NCBI RefSeq assembly: GCF_963924675.1
Contig: NC_089225.1
Coordinates: forward strand, 111,490,313 to 111,554,312
Direction: 5' to 3'
DNA: 64,000 bases
Source: Phocoena phocoena
Lineage: Eukaryota > Chordata > Mammalia > Artiodactyla > Phocoenidae
Position numbers and translations under genes: made by a program
Shown: piece after piece, positions 32,990 to 45,082 of the stretch
Numbering within the stretch: position 1 is the stretch's first letter
Layout of the letters: each line of letters starts with the position of its first letter
The notes under the pieces: generated by a model
Seen by the model: only the letters and a program-made list of their open reading frames with translations
Told to the model about the DNA's origin: nothing
Database searches by the model: none

Positions 32990-34315
32990 AATCTATTAAT
33001 TAATTCAACATTTAATAAGTCAAAGGAAGAAAATAACATGATCAGTTCAATAAATAGCAAAGAACTAATCCCATAAAATTGAATATAATGGAATTAATTT
33101 GCATGCATACATACTAAGCTTATAACCCTCTTATACAAGAATGCACTGTAGTTCTTTCATATGTGCTTTAGAATCTCAAAGCAAAAAATCATTGTCATGC
33201 TTAACGGTGACACATAAAGCCATTCAAATTAAAGTCGGGAGAGTGAAATGCCTTTGGCCACTATTATTATTTAACGTTGTTTTGGAAATACCAGCCAATG
33301 CAATTAGATAACAGATCGCTTGACAATGATATAATTACGTAGCTAAAAACACAGAATAATCAACTGAAGAAATAACTAGAAAGGGTAGGAGAATTCAGTG
33401 AGCTGTGTGGTTTTTAAATTAACATGCAGAAATCAGTAGCTTCTCCTTACTTGAAAAACACACGTTGAGAAAATACAACAGAGAGACCACTCTCATTTAC
33501 CATAGCAATAGCAATTGAATATCTAGGGATGAAATTTCTAAGACAATTGCAGGACCCTTAGGAGGAAAGTAGATTATTCTGCTGAGAGAGAAACTCTATG
33601 GAGGGACTTTTTCTATGAGTAAAAGAAATAACATAGCTTATCCTTGCGATGGGAGACTCCATCATGTAACGAAAGAAATTACCCTAAACTAGGTTCTATA
33701 GTCCATGAAACATGAAGTAAACTACTACCAGGATGCTTTGGAATTTCACAGCATGATGTTAAATCACACATGGGAAAAATAGTGTATGAGAATGATTAAG
33801 GGGCTTGTGGAAAAAGAAGAGTGATGATGGCCATCTTTCCCAGATATTAAAATGTTTAGTTATTCCAGAAAAATTAGAATACCCTGCACTGAAGCATGGA
33901 TAGACAGTCATTGAGCTGAATCCATAAGCCAGAAATAGACTGAAATACCTACGGGACTGTAGAACTTTCCATATAAGAAAGCTGACATGTTAAGGCAGAG
34001 AGAAAACAATTGGAACATTGACAAGTTAGTCCTTGGGGGACAAGCAAGTTACAGACCAACATGTATAGTATGATACTATCGTGTAAACAGAACAGCTGTA
34101 GATTAAAATTCTTCTGGGAAGAAAGATGAGAAAATGATGACAGTGATTAAATCTTTGCTGGGGAGGATGGGAGTTAGTCGTTGGGAGAGGGAAGGAGATT
34201 TTTACTTTTTACTAAGTTTGGGGAAAAATGACTTTAGTGTTTTGAAACCAAAAAGATATATGTCTTTATATAGATAATGCAAACAATATGAAACATTTAT
34301 GAAAGAAAAAAATGA
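32990..34315 (+). mobile_element. Old L1 fragment: ORF2 3' part and 3' UTR
   Basis: Sense L1 text is recognisable: AGGAAGAAAATAACATGATC, GAAATACCAGCCAATGCAAT, CAACTGAAGAAATAACTAGA, CATAGCAATAGCAATTGAAT, then GATTTTTACTTTTTACTAAG near the 3' UTR. Frames are broken throughout. Confidence 0.72.
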
Positions 34316-35183
34316 GATTTGTTGAACATTAGTCTAGAAATGCCACGATGGATAGACAAGAATAGTAATAGACAGATGGAGAGAAATACTTTTACAAAAT
34401 TGGATCGTATTATAAATTTATCAAACATGCACTAAATTTAACTGCTAAATTTCAAACAGGGTCTTCTTTGCCTCTTCACCGTGAGAAAAAGAATTGGTTC
34501 CTAAAAGACTCCTAGAAAGTTAAGGAAAAAATGACGGTAAACAGTTAATAGAATCTCTGCTTGGTTTTAGCTGCGTGTTTCAATTTTTCACAGTTTCTAT
34601 TAATTCACTATAAAAGATGATGGAATGATTGCATCTCCACTCCCTCCACCCTGCCTCTCACTTCCCACTAGGTTTCAGTAGCTGTATTTGTGCATTTTAA
34701 GGTTTTATGGTATCCATGATTTATTTGGTAACGATAATTCCCAGAAATGCTTAGTTCCAACTCTGCCTCTGAACATGTGCACTGTTTGCCACGAGTTAAT
34801 ATTCCAGAGCTTTTCCATCTTGATCTTTTTAGGATGTATTGTTTGGTTAGCTGGGTTTTCCAGGAGTAGCTCACTGATGCTGTAGCTCCTGAGTTCTTCA
34901 CGTATGAGAGAGTCCATGTGTTGCTTTTATTTTTGGAGGGCAATTTGATTGCATGAAAAGACTTGAGGGATGGTTCACATTTCCTTGAAGATCCTGTAGG
35001 CTCCTCCATCTTGGGGGTGCTCTGAAAGGGCAGGAGGAAGCCAACATGGGTCCCTCCCTTGGAATAACATCGCTTTGGCCCAGGATACTTATGTGATTCC
35101 CATATGGTTCTCTATCATTATATTAAGTGCATTAAACACATACACATACACACCACATGCACATACCACACACATACAATACT
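34316..35183. other. Unassigned sequence with CA-rich end
   Basis: No gene or named repeat. The part 35136-35180 is rich in ACACA with interruptions, a degenerate CA repeat. Confidence 0.4.
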
Positions 35184-35554
35184 ACTTATTAGAGGTATCA
35201 GAGAAGAAATCATTCTCAAAGCGAGGGAAGAACTCAACCTGCTGCTTGACAGACCACACCATATTCCTGGAAAGTTTTAACAGAGAAAATAGATCCTGAA
35301 ACACATCCTGGTAAAATTATTTAACTCTAGAGATGGAGAAAGAAAACCACAAGCTTTCACACAGGGAATATATAGTAAGCCTAAAGGAGAAGGAAAAATT
35401 AAGCACCACTGTCCTCAGGCTGCTCCACAACACAACTATGACAGAAGCAAAGGATATGGAATTTTTAGGAGATATTGAGAGCCCTAATTTTTGTACCGAA
35501 TGAAGTTGTTCTTCTTGTATAAAGTCAATAAAAAGTCGTTATCAAATATGCAAT

Positions 35555-35733
35555 GGGCTTCCCTGGTGCCGCAGTGGTTGGGGGTCCGCTTGCCGATGCA
35601 GGGGACACGGGCTCGTGCCCCGGTCCGGGAAGATCCCACATGGGCCCGTGAGCCATGGCCGCTGAGCCTGTGCGTCCGGAGCCTGTGCTCCGCAACGGGA
35701 GAGGCCACAACAGTGAGAGGTCCGCGTACCGCA

Positions 35734-35771
<38 letters not shown>
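35555..35771 (+). mobile_element. CHR-type SINE, short form with 14 bp deletion
   Basis: Head GGGCTTCCCTGGTGCCGCAG through CGTGCCCCGGTCCGGGAAGA and GATCCCACATGGGCCCGTGA to CCGCGTACCGCAC and an A tail of more than 30 bases. Relative to sister copies it lacks the 14 bases CCGCGGAGCGGCTG between CACATG and GGCCCGTGAG. GCAATG occurs on both sides as a possible end of the target duplication. The long, pure A tail suggests a fairly recent insertion. Confidence 0.96.
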
Positions 35772-35772
<1 letters not shown>

Positions 35773-37449
35773 CAATGAACTCCTCCTGGAAAAACTAGTA
35801 AGCCATACTTGAAATGATTAAAAATAAAGAACTCAGAACAAAAGGAAGATATTAGGAAAGGGCCAGTAGTGAGCATTTAAACATAGGACTAATGATAAAC
35901 ATCTATGGTAATTATGTTTATGAATACTATAAAAGTCAACATACTGAAAGAAAAGATTATAAAGTAAAATTTTAAAATATTCTGTAATATGGAGAGGCTA
36001 AAATTCTTGTGCTTGTTAACAAAAGGAGTGGCTGAAGCGTGCTATACTGATTTTCATGGCAGAAAGGCAAGAAATCGTTTCATTTTTAAAATATTGTTTC
36101 TGGAGTTGAAAAAATTTAATGCATCTATCCATATTATTTAAAGATACAAAATAAGTCACTAGAACTAAGAACAAATTATATGGCTCTTGAATCATCACAA
36201 GTTGAAAAGATACTGATTGTAAAATGAAAGCTACAAAAGGAATAGAAAGTATTTCATTCTGACTAAAAAGGGTGGGGGGCACGGATAACTTAATATGTGA
36301 AAACCTATTAGCATAATTCACTATGTTGCCAGATTTATGAAGAAACCATATGCTCATCTAAGTAGATGCAGAAAAACACTCAATTAAATTTAACACTCGT
36401 ACGTGATCGAATAGCAGCTCTTAGCCAACTAATAAGAAAAGGGAACATTCTTAACTTAATAAAAGGCATCAACAAAACAGTTAGAAATCATCCTATTTGA
36501 GTGGTGAAACATTAGAAGCATTTATTTTGAAGTGAAGAGCAAGAAAATATTATTATAGTTTCTAATATTTAATTTAACATTAATTTAATATTAACATTGT
36601 ACTGAAAACCTAGCAAGTATACTAAGACCAGGAGAAAAGATTCCCTCTTTCCACACACAAAAACAATTCCAAACTAAAAAATATATATAAAGAGATAAGA
36701 AAGAAAGAAACAGTTATTATTTTTGCCAACCATGAATTAGAAAATGTAGTTACAAAAGTTTCTGCCAAAAACACAGAAAAATATACAATCTGAGAATAAA
36801 TCTAGCGTAAGATGAGCATGACTTTTACTGAGAAAATTATAACACAATTTAAAAATAGTTAAGTAATAGAAAATGCATTCTGTGTTTACAAGTCAGAAGA
36901 CGACTTACAGCCACGTCAATTACCTCCAAATTAACATGTGAATTCTATGTAATTCCAGTAGAAATCCCATAAGGTTGTTAATGAAACGACATTAGGTTTT
37001 ATCAGAAGATTCGTATGGAAGGGTACAGGGTTAAGAATAGAGATGTTCTGAGGAAGGAAGAGTGAGGTGTGGGGTGGGTAGGGGAGACTGACCATTTCTC
37101 CCAACTTCAAAACATTAAGCAACTAATTAGAACAGGGTGATAGCCTCACAGAGGTGAGCAAATAGTCCAAGGAAACAGAGCAAAGGGCTTGGAAGCCAAG
37201 ACAGGTATATTTGGTCTTCGAGGATTTTATCAAACTCTATGACAAAACAGTCATGGTGGAAATACATGATGATGCAGTGTTGGTACTAGAACAGCTACCC
37301 ATCATATGGGAAAAGAAAGTTAAACGTATACCCCATGACAAATTGCAGATAGACCAATGAAGTCAGTTTGAAAAGTAAAACTAGAAGCTTTGTAGAAGAA
37401 AAAATAGGACAATAGCCAATGCTGAAGATATGGAGAAAAGACGACACTT

Positions 37450-37461
37450 CTGTGTGTATGT

Positions 37462-37494
<33 letters not shown>
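37450..37494. repeat. (GT)n microsatellite inside L1
   Basis: About 20 GT units with few interruptions lie within the 3' part of the L1M copy and are followed by a GGGTGTTGGGGGG run. Confidence 0.9.
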
Positions 37495-37496
<2 letters not shown>

Positions 37497-38272
37497 GGTG
37501 TTGGGGGGTGTTGTACGTGGGACAGTTCCCCTGGAAGACAATCTACTTCTTCTAGTGAAGCTGATGACGTTTATCCCCTACATTCCTACGTTTCACTAAC
37601 TCAGAATAGATCCCACAGAACATTGCCCATATAGGATATGTTCATTTGTAAAAGGGAAGATGAGAAAAGACCTAAATGTCCATACATGGGAAAATGGATA
37701 AATTATGCCATATTCATATAATAGAATCCTCCATAGATCTAAACATGCCTATATGGAGTAGAACAGGATGGGGATAGAAACTTCAACTATTTGAATAACA
37801 TGCATCTATTAAAAGAAATAATATCTGAAGCAAAAATAGAAAATGCAGTTGAGTATACAAATTACTATGATGATAACTGGCACCCGCGTTCTTCTTGAGG
37901 TTAAATTTGTCTGTTAAGAACAATAGGTTTAATAAACTCCTTTGGGTCCGGAAGGGAAAACCCAGACAGCCTATTTTGGAGAAAAAGACATCTGAAAGAG
38001 GATACTTCATATTATTAAACTATGATTAATTTAGGAGTGTCAGATCATAGAAAATGTTTACTTAAAAGTCGAGTATTCTACTCTGTATGTTACTAGAATG
38101 TGGATACAGGCCATTATATGTTTATCCAAACCCATAGGATGTACAACACCAAGAGTGAACCATAATGTAAACTATGGACTCTGGGGGATGATGACGTGTC
38201 CATGCAGGTTCATCAATTGTAACAGATGCTCCACTCTGGTGGGGGTGGTGAATGACGGTGGTGGCTATGCAT

Positions 38273-38299
38273 GGGGTGGGGGGCAAAGGGTAAATGGGG
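38273..38299 (+). other. G-quadruplex-capable run in L1 3' UTR
   Basis: GGGG, T, GGGGGG, CAAA, GGG, TAAAT, GGGG give four G runs with short loops on the L1 sense strand. G-rich 3' UTR segments that can form G-quadruplexes are a known property of mammalian L1s. Confidence 0.6.
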
Positions 38300-38998
38300 A
38301 ATCTCTCTGTACCTTCCACTCAATTTTCCTGTGAACCTAAAAGTGCTCTAAAAAAATAAAGTCTATTAAAAAAATCAAATTTGTGATACAGTTTTAAAAG
38401 TTGAGTATTTTAGCTTAAAGCTTTTAATGTTTGTACATTTTACAATGACCACTTATTGCTTTTGTAACTAAGAAAACTAATTAAATTTCAACTATACTAG
38501 GAATCAATTCAATGAAAATTACAACAATCAAACTCTATTTTACAGATCAAATTGTCAAAAATGTAATTAAAGTGACAAGATTCCTTATGGGTGAGAGTTC
38601 AGGGAACAGACACTCTACTGCTGGCAGAATGTACATTAGTACAGATTATCTGGAGGGCATCTAAACCCTGGGAAACATTCAGACCCTTTAAACTGTAATT
38701 CCACTTTAAGTAAATTAACCCCAGCTAAGGTCAGAGATGTGTAAAATATTTATATAAAAGGGGGTATGTTGTTTCTTAAGTTATAAAAGTAAAAAAATAG
38801 GAGATCTCTGTATACCCAATGATCAAAATTTATTTAAATAAAATATACTACATTTATGTGAGGAAATATTACCTGATCACTCAAATAAATTTTTCAAAAA
38901 AATATTCAGTTTTATGGGAAAATGTGATATACTGGTAAAAAAGCAATTTCTAAACAGTATTACAGTTGACTCCTATTTTTGTGTATGTGATTTTGTGT

Positions 38999-39207
38999 TT
39001 TTTTTTTTTTTTTTTGTGGTACGTGGGCCTCTCACCGTTGTGGCCTCTCCCGTTGCGGAGCACAGGCTCCAGATGCGCAGGCTCAGCGGCCATGGCTCAC
39101 GGGCCCAGCCGCTCCGCAGCATGTGGGATCTTCCCGGACCGGGGCACGGACCCGCGTCCCCTGCATCGGCAGGCGGACTCTCAACCACTGCGCCACCAGG
39201 GAAGCCC
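38999..39207 (-). mobile_element. CHR-type SINE, short form, 11 bp TSD
   Basis: A T run, then GTGGTACGTGGGCCTCTCAC, CAGCGGCCATGGCTCACGGG, CTTCCCGGACCGGGGCACGG and the reversed head CCACCAGGGAAGCCC. The 11 bp sequence TGATTTTGTGT flanks it exactly on both sides (38988-38998 and 39208-39218). Confidence 0.98.
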
Positions 39208-39290
39208 TGATTTTGTGTATTTTATATATATATACATGTATGTATATATTTGGCTATATGAACACACACATATAGGAGAGAAAGAAGGGA

Positions 39291-39314
39291 AGAGAGAGAG
39301 AGAGAGAGAGAGAG
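39291..39314. repeat. (GA)n run
   Basis: An uninterrupted AG repeat of about 24 bases following a purine-rich GAGAAAGAAGGGAAG lead-in. Confidence 0.85.
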
Positions 39315-39440
39315 CAAGAATAAAAGAATAGCAGGCAAAAGACCAACATGTTAAATGCACTAATTTCTGGGTGATTTAACATAGTTTCTGTATTCTCCCA
39401 TCTTTGTACAGTGTACATGTACTACTTTGATAGCAGTTTT

Positions 39441-40799
39441 AAAATGCACTGAAAACTACCTCTAGCTTGTGGAGCCTGTGAAGCTCAGCACCTTTTGCTC
39501 ACGTGACTGGGGCAGATGGAATCAGATTCCTGCTGGCCCATGTCTCCATTTACTCAGATGCCAGATGGCAGAGGTAATTTAAAATTCACCCCTTCCGAAT
39601 CCAGTCTTTGTACTGGTTTTAGAAGAGGAATAGACAATGTTATTGTAGGGTATATTCAAGCAAATCCAGGAACCGGAAACATCGTTTGGTAACAATTGTC
39701 AAATTCTTCATCTCTGTGAACACTGCATGGCCCCCATAAATTACTGTGCAAATTGCATCACGTGATGGTCAAATTCTTCTGAACTAACTGCGAGAAGTAA
39801 AGTAGAATCCCACCAGGGCTTGAACTGAACATGAACTACAGGGGAGGAATTCCATTTTTGTTGTGAAAATAAAGGTACTAATTTGATAAGGAGATTAAGG
39901 GAGTGGATGGTGGGGAAGGGAGGTTTCCTTGTTAAAAATTTACCATTGTTAATGGAATTCATGAATCACTCCCATCTGTGATTTCTGGTTATAAAAATAG
40001 CAAAGCAAGAGGGAAAGTTATGGAGGTCTAATAACTCTGGAATGTTACACTTTTTAAGGAATGGGATGTGAGTTTTTATACTTATCAAAGAGCAAAGGTT
40101 TATTGAAATATAAAGTTTATTGTGTTTTCGTATACATATTTATGCAAGTGTTTACACCGATACCTAGGTCAGCACACACAAAGTATTTCTGGAATAAAGT
40201 GAACATGATGTAAAAGACATTTAACCTGCATACAAGGCAGCAACTTTCCTGCTTACCTGGTAGGTGTATTTTCATCATTCTGTAGCCAGGAAGCCAACGA
40301 CATGTTTGCTGATGTCCTAATTCTACTGGCCAGCTGTCCAATCACATGTGCTCACTCTTCCTTAGCTGTCCTGGGATTCCAGGAGTCATATGACCTCAGA
40401 AGTGATGCCCATTCCTTCTGGAAATTCAGGAAAGGAAGGACTAATTTACTGGAGGCTATAAGTATAGTAAAAATGTCAGATAAGAAAAAAATTTAAGTAA
40501 GTAAAAAATGTGTATTTTTTTTCAGCACATTTGAGCACCTGCTCTGATCCAGCCTCTGTTCTGCACTCTGCAGTTAGAAACATGATTAATACTCAGCCCC
40601 TGCCCTCAAGCAGTTCAGTGTTGGTCAAGCAGGAGGGACCTTCCAAATAGGACAATTCAACATTTGTACTTTTGCAAGTGCTTAGAGCAGTGACTGGCAC
40701 AAAGTACTCTTGCAGCATGTGAATTGTGCCCTACAATGTTGGGAGCATGACAGTCATTAGTGCTATTTGCAGTTAACCTCATTCTCCTGAGCAGGTAAG
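39441..40799. other. Unassigned sequence
   Basis: No exon is recognised. The part 40505-40640 (GCCCCTGCCCTCAAGCAGTT) loosely resembles the same ancient repeat as at 29985, and 40690-40720 (GAGCAGTGACTGGCACAAAG) is MIR/L2-like. The rest is unassigned. Confidence 0.4.
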
Positions 40800-41025
40800 G
40801 TTACATTTCTCTCCTCCGTTTAAATTGGAAGACATGTGACTTGTCTTGTCTTGGTGGTCATGAAAGCTGGGCCTTCAACTAGGTTCCTGAGTGCTTAAAA
40901 TGAGTCCCACGATTGTCCACACTGGACATGTGACATGAGCAAAATACAAGCCTCTGTTGTGTTAAGCCACTGGGATCTGGGGGCTGTTTGTTACGGCAGC
41001 TGGCCCAGTCCTGTTGACTAATACA
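40800..41025 (+). mobile_element. MaLR/MLT1-like LTR 3' end
   Basis: CAAGCCTCTGTTGTGTTAAG, CCACTGGGATCTGGGGGCTG, TTTGTTACGGCAGCTGGCCC and GACTAATACAC follow the 3' end of MLT1-type ERVL-MaLR LTRs (GTTAAGCCACTGAGATTTTGGGG...TTACAGCAGC...GACTAATACA). The 5' limit is approximate. Confidence 0.6.
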
Positions 41026-41661
41026 CGTGGGCTGGCACTAAGACTAATGACATGTGGGCTGGCAGTTTGAGAGTTTGACTAAGTGCAGAAGAACAGGGAA
41101 AGTGGGAACAGTGATAGTAGAGGCCCAAAGATACAAAGCTATATTCCTTTCCCTTGACTGTTCCTCTCTGGTGCCCTTGTCTGTTCAGTGAAGTTCTCTG
41201 CATCTCTTCCCAGACCATTGGTAAAACATGGTGTATTGACCACAACCATCTGTCTCTTCTCCTTCCAAACTATACTGAAATGTCAGTAAAGGAACAGCAA
41301 AAGTATGACTCTGCCACTAAAAACAGCAGAAGACAGGAAACCTCAACAGACCATTTTAGATGAAAAGAAGCAGATGGAAGAGACACCACCTAAGGGAACT
41401 CAGAGGGAAGAATGCCCAGTAGCACCCAGTTCACCCACCAGAGCCTCTGAAGGGCTCAGACCCCAGGCAGTGGTGGAGGTGGGGAGGTACAGGATGGAAA
41501 TTGGGGTGTGGGGCAGGGGAGAGAGCAGATGATGGAGGGGAAATCTCCAATCCCCTCATGTATGGAGCACAGACCTGCACCTACTTCCTCCAGGAAGAAG
41601 ATGGAGAAGCCCTGGTCTGGGTAGCAGCAAACACACAGGGAGTCTTAGGTGAAAGTCAGAA
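41026..41661. other. Unassigned sequence
   Basis: GTGGGCTGGCA occurs twice near 41027 and 41053, a small direct repeat. No gene or named repeat is seen. Confidence 0.4.
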
Positions 41662-41676
41662 TTAAATGAAAATCTT

Positions 41677-42051
41677 GGGACTTTCCTGGTGGCACAGTTG
41701 TTAAAAATCTGCCTGCCAATGCAGGGGACATGGGTTTGAGCTCTGGTCTGTGAAGATCCCACATGCCACAGAGCAACTAAGCCTGTGTGCCATAACTACT
41801 GAGCCTGCACTCTAGAGCCCGTGAGCCATAACTACTGAAACCCATGTGCCTAGAGCCCATGCCCTGCAACAAGAGAAGCCACCGCAATGAGAAGCTCGCA
41901 CACTGCAATGAAGAGTAGCCCCTGCTTGCCACAACTAGAGAAAGACCATGCACAGCAACAAAGACCCAATGCAGCCAAAAATAAATAAATTAATTAATTA
42001 ATTAAAAAATAGACAATGGTAATAAAAGATGATAACTTTAACAAAAATAAT
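41677..42051 (+). mobile_element. CHR-type SINE, long form, perfect 15 bp TSD
   Basis: Head GGGACTTTCCTGGTGGCACA, then GAAGATCCCACATGCCACAG, two CCATAACTACTGA modules, GAAGAGTAGCCCCTGCTTGC, CAACTAGAGAAAGACCATGC and an extended A-rich tail of about 80 bases containing (AATT)n. The 15 bp TTAAATGAAAATCTT flanks it exactly (41662-41676, 42052-42066), so the whole tail belongs to the insertion. The body has lost most CpGs. Confidence 0.97.
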
Positions 42052-42439
42052 TTAAATGAAAATCTTAATACTTAACAGCGAGATCCCTAGTTCTCTACAC
42101 CAGTGTGGCCTCCAAAATGTTGGCAGCCAGATATAAGCACCCAAAATAAAGATCTCTGGATACTGGCATTGGGGAATCCCAAATAAAAGCCATCAACTTG
42201 CTTCTTTCAGCCTACAGGGAATCCCATCTGTCAACTAACTCACTCATGCATGAGGATTTTCGATTAGTTTGTCACTGTCCCACATTAAATATGAATGACG
42301 AACAAAGACAGCAACATTTGAGGGATGCCTCCAACTTGGAAGCATGAAAGGCAATCCAACAAAGACATGAACAAAAAGAGGCTGGAGGAAACAGTGCAGG
42401 GACCAGAAGAAAATGTCCAAACAAATGAATGAAAAACAT

Positions 42440-43230
42440 TTTTGAGATTTAACAGAGATATTGCATTCATAATATCAATAAAAGAACAGATTGTTTTTAG
42501 AAAATGAAAGAAGCAGAGAGATGAAAGAGCTCTGGGAAATTAAAAACTTGAGCCAAAACTAAAAAAATCAAATTAGATGATGGAGTTTGACTCTTTGATA
42601 AAGAGAATGTAAAGACCAAGAGATAGAAAATATTAGAAGAATAATAAGGCATGGTTGATTAATCTAGGAATTCCAAAATTTTACCAGTAAGAGTTTCAGA
42701 TGGAACAGAGCAAGCAGTGTATTTATCAAAGAAACAACATAAGAAAAACCCACAGATTTTTAAGAAATAAGTTTTCAGATTGAAGGAACATAATCATTTT
42801 TAAAACAACCTAAACTAAAGTACAGCATCACAAGATGCTGATACACCAGAGACAAAGAACCTGAAAGCTTCTTGAATCTAGACAGAAAGACAGGCGGCCT
42901 AAAAAGGGATTACAACTGATGATTTCAGATCTCTCAATAACACCAAATGTGTGAAGACAGTGAAACACTGCCTTCAAATTTCTGAGGGAAAATGATTTTC
43001 AATGCAAAATTCTATGCCTGGTCACACTATCAAATATACAGATGGAATAAAGTCATTTTCAGAGAAGCAAGAGTTCAAGCATTAGTTTCACATTCACCTT
43101 TTCTTAGTAAGTTACAGAAGAATGGGCTCCAGCACAATGAGGGAGTAAACAAAAAAAGAATAAATGAGATCCAGGAAACAGGTGATCCTAGACAGGTGTG
43201 GAATGTCAGAGACCTAGCAGGGTGAGGAGG
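42440..43230 (+). mobile_element. Old L1/HAL1-like 5'-side fragment
   Basis: Text such as TCCCTGAGGGAAAATGATTT (ATTTCTGAGGGAAAATGATT), AATGCAAAATTCTATGCCTG, ACAGATGGAATAAAGTCATT and AGAAGAATGGGCTCCAGCAC is typical of sense-strand L1M/HAL1 upstream regions. It is strongly diverged; the bases 42067-42439 to its left are AT-rich and unassigned. Confidence 0.5.
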
Positions 43231-44539
43231 ACATCCTTGGATGGGGCAACCCAGTGCCAGGAGTTAAAACCCTCGTGAGAAGGAAGCTATGCTTGGGGTG
43301 GCCCAGTGGACATGTCAGGGTCCAAGTAGGGACAAGAAGACAGCCACACAAAGGAGCAGCCTGGATGGTGGGGTCAGAGCCCAAGTGTGGTGAAGACGGG
43401 GAGTGTCAAAATGGGAAGTCAGGCACAACTAAGGAAAGGAATCCACCTGTAAGGAAGAGGGTCTTGGTGGAGCCAGGAGGTTGGTTACACAAAGGGGGTC
43501 CTTTGAAAAAATACGTAAATGTATTAAGGATCGTGGAAGTCAGGTTCCCAACTGTCAGAGCAAACAGACGGCCTCATTGGTACCTCCCAACAGACCTGTG
43601 TTTTAGGTAATGATGCACAGCCACTCAAGGTGGCCTTGAATGGATTCATGGAGAGGGGATGGCTTATTCCATCAGGGAGGGAAGGATGAGCAAGGAGCTC
43701 AGACCTACAACTCAGGGCTTGCAGCCCTAGGTCCTCTCGCTGACTCTGAGGACTTGACAAAACATCTAATATTTATGAATCCCAATCTACAAAATATAGT
43801 TGCCATGCACCACACTGAATTATGCAGGGGCCACATGACCTAGTGTGCATGACGGTGCTTCAGAAACCACAGGTATGTACACACCTGGGCTTGTGCAAAC
43901 ACAGTCTCCAAAGAGGTTGTTCTCGTGATCCCTGCTTTTGCCTCTTCCAAACACAGGTCACGAGGTGGAATTGGGAGCCCCAGGGAAGGAGGTGGGTTCA
44001 GGATTCAGGAGGTGGTCCTGAATTCGTTGCTATGGCGACGTTTAAATCCTCCCATCGGCTATTTTCCACCAGTTGTGCAAATTCAGGGTCCTGTTTATTT
44101 CCCAAATATATAATGTAGAATTCTTAGGGTTTTTTCAGATAGAGAAAATGAGGCGAGTACTTGGTACCCCACAAGCTCTCAGGGTCCAGGGCTGGATGGA
44201 TATCTTACAGGTATATCTGTCAATGTTTAGAGATGTAGATTCTTCTCGTCTACTTAGACCCATTGCAAATTGTATGCCAAGGAAAGTGTGAAAGGCCAGT
44301 GTGAGCCCCTTCCATACCACACGCCTGGCAAACTCCCAGGAGAGTCCACATACCCTCTGGGCTCCATCCATCTTCCTGCAGATTTTATACTAGGGACCAG
44401 CACATACAGGTGATTTTACGTCTGGCTTTATTACTTATCATTCTATTATGGTCCTACAGAGTCATAATGATTCAATTGTATTGTGAGAACAATGACATAA
44501 AAACGTAAAAGAACTTTTGAAGATAAATACAAATAAGTC
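43231..44539. other. Unassigned sequence
   Basis: Several short frames up to 118 codons (43254-43610 plus) exist but give no recognisable product. No named repeat is identified. Confidence 0.4.
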
Positions 44540-45005
44540 ACCCAAGGCCATGTTTGAGCGTCTCACTTCCAAAAACCTCCAGGGCCTTCACTTTGCTCTG
44601 AAATAAGACCAGACTCAAGGGCTGTCTCCAGATACATCCTCACCTGCAATCCATCCCTTTGCCTCAGCCAGGAACATGTGTTCTTCTTTTGGCTCAGAGA
44701 AGCCACCAGCCTCCCCTCCCCTACCCCGGCACATGCTTCAGACTCAGCTCCAACATCACTGCGTCTAGGGGACCACCCTTGACTCCCCCACCCAGACAGA
44801 GACAGGGACCACGGGGACCGTGTGGGTTCTCACAGAAGCCTGGACTCTCCTTCCCATATCACCAGGAGTAATTGTACGTACGGTGATGTGTGGAGTTATC
44901 AGCTTGACGCTTTCTCCACCACTAGGTCACAAACCACCTGACCTGGGTCTCGAGCATCTTGCCTGATTCTGGTAGACGTTCAGTACAAGTTTGCTGAATG
45001 GAGAA
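44540..45005 (+). mobile_element. L2 LINE 3' end
   Basis: The order GACCAGACTCAAGGGCTGTC, CATGCTTCAGACTCAGCTCC, AACATCACTGCGTCTAGGGG, GACCACCCTTGACTCCCCCA, then TTCAGTACAAGTTTGCTGAA follows the LINE2 3' region (CTCAAGCTCAAATGTCAC..., TTCCCTGACC..., TAAATGTTTGTTGAATG). Confidence 0.65.
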
Positions 45006-45082
45006 TCAGCTTGTTACCCAAACATGAGAATATTTTTACTATATATATGTGTTTACTTCTCATCTTTGCATGCATATTTAAT

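Larger units (their letters stand above)
35184..38378 (+). mobile_element. Old L1M-type LINE, sense, deleted and interrupted
   Basis: From about 36290 the ORF2 reverse-transcriptase region is readable (ACCATATGCTCATCTAAGTA, GATGCAGAAAAACACTCAAT, TTAATAAAAGGCATCAACAA), then GAATTCTATGTAATTCCAGT and GACCTAAATGTCCATACATG. The 3' UTR follows (GCTCCACTCTGGTGGGGGTG, TCTCTCTGTACCTTCCACTC, CTAAAAGTGCTCTAAAAAAA) and ends in AATAAA plus an A run at about 38378. The 35184-35500 part looks like 5' L1 sequence and is less sure. A CHR SINE and a GT repeat interrupt it. All frames are broken. Confidence 0.75.
38560..39440 (+). mobile_element. Old L1 3' fragment, split by SINE
   Basis: ACTGCTGGCAGAATGTACAT, GAGGGCATCTAAACCCTGGG, and TATTACCTGATCACTCAAAT left of the SINE, with GGTGATTTAACATAGTTTCT and CATCTTTGTACAGTGTACAT on the right, resemble an L1 (or L1-like) 3' region ending in the usual 'TTTGTACTTT...TACAATGAGCATGTATTAC' pattern. 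It is strongly diverged. Confidence 0.5.

Noticed and set aside
41020..41070. Repeated GTGGGCTGGCA at short distance considered as a regulatory site pair
   Set aside because: Only two copies, no other site signature, and it lies at the end of a MaLR-like LTR; chance or local slippage is sufficient.
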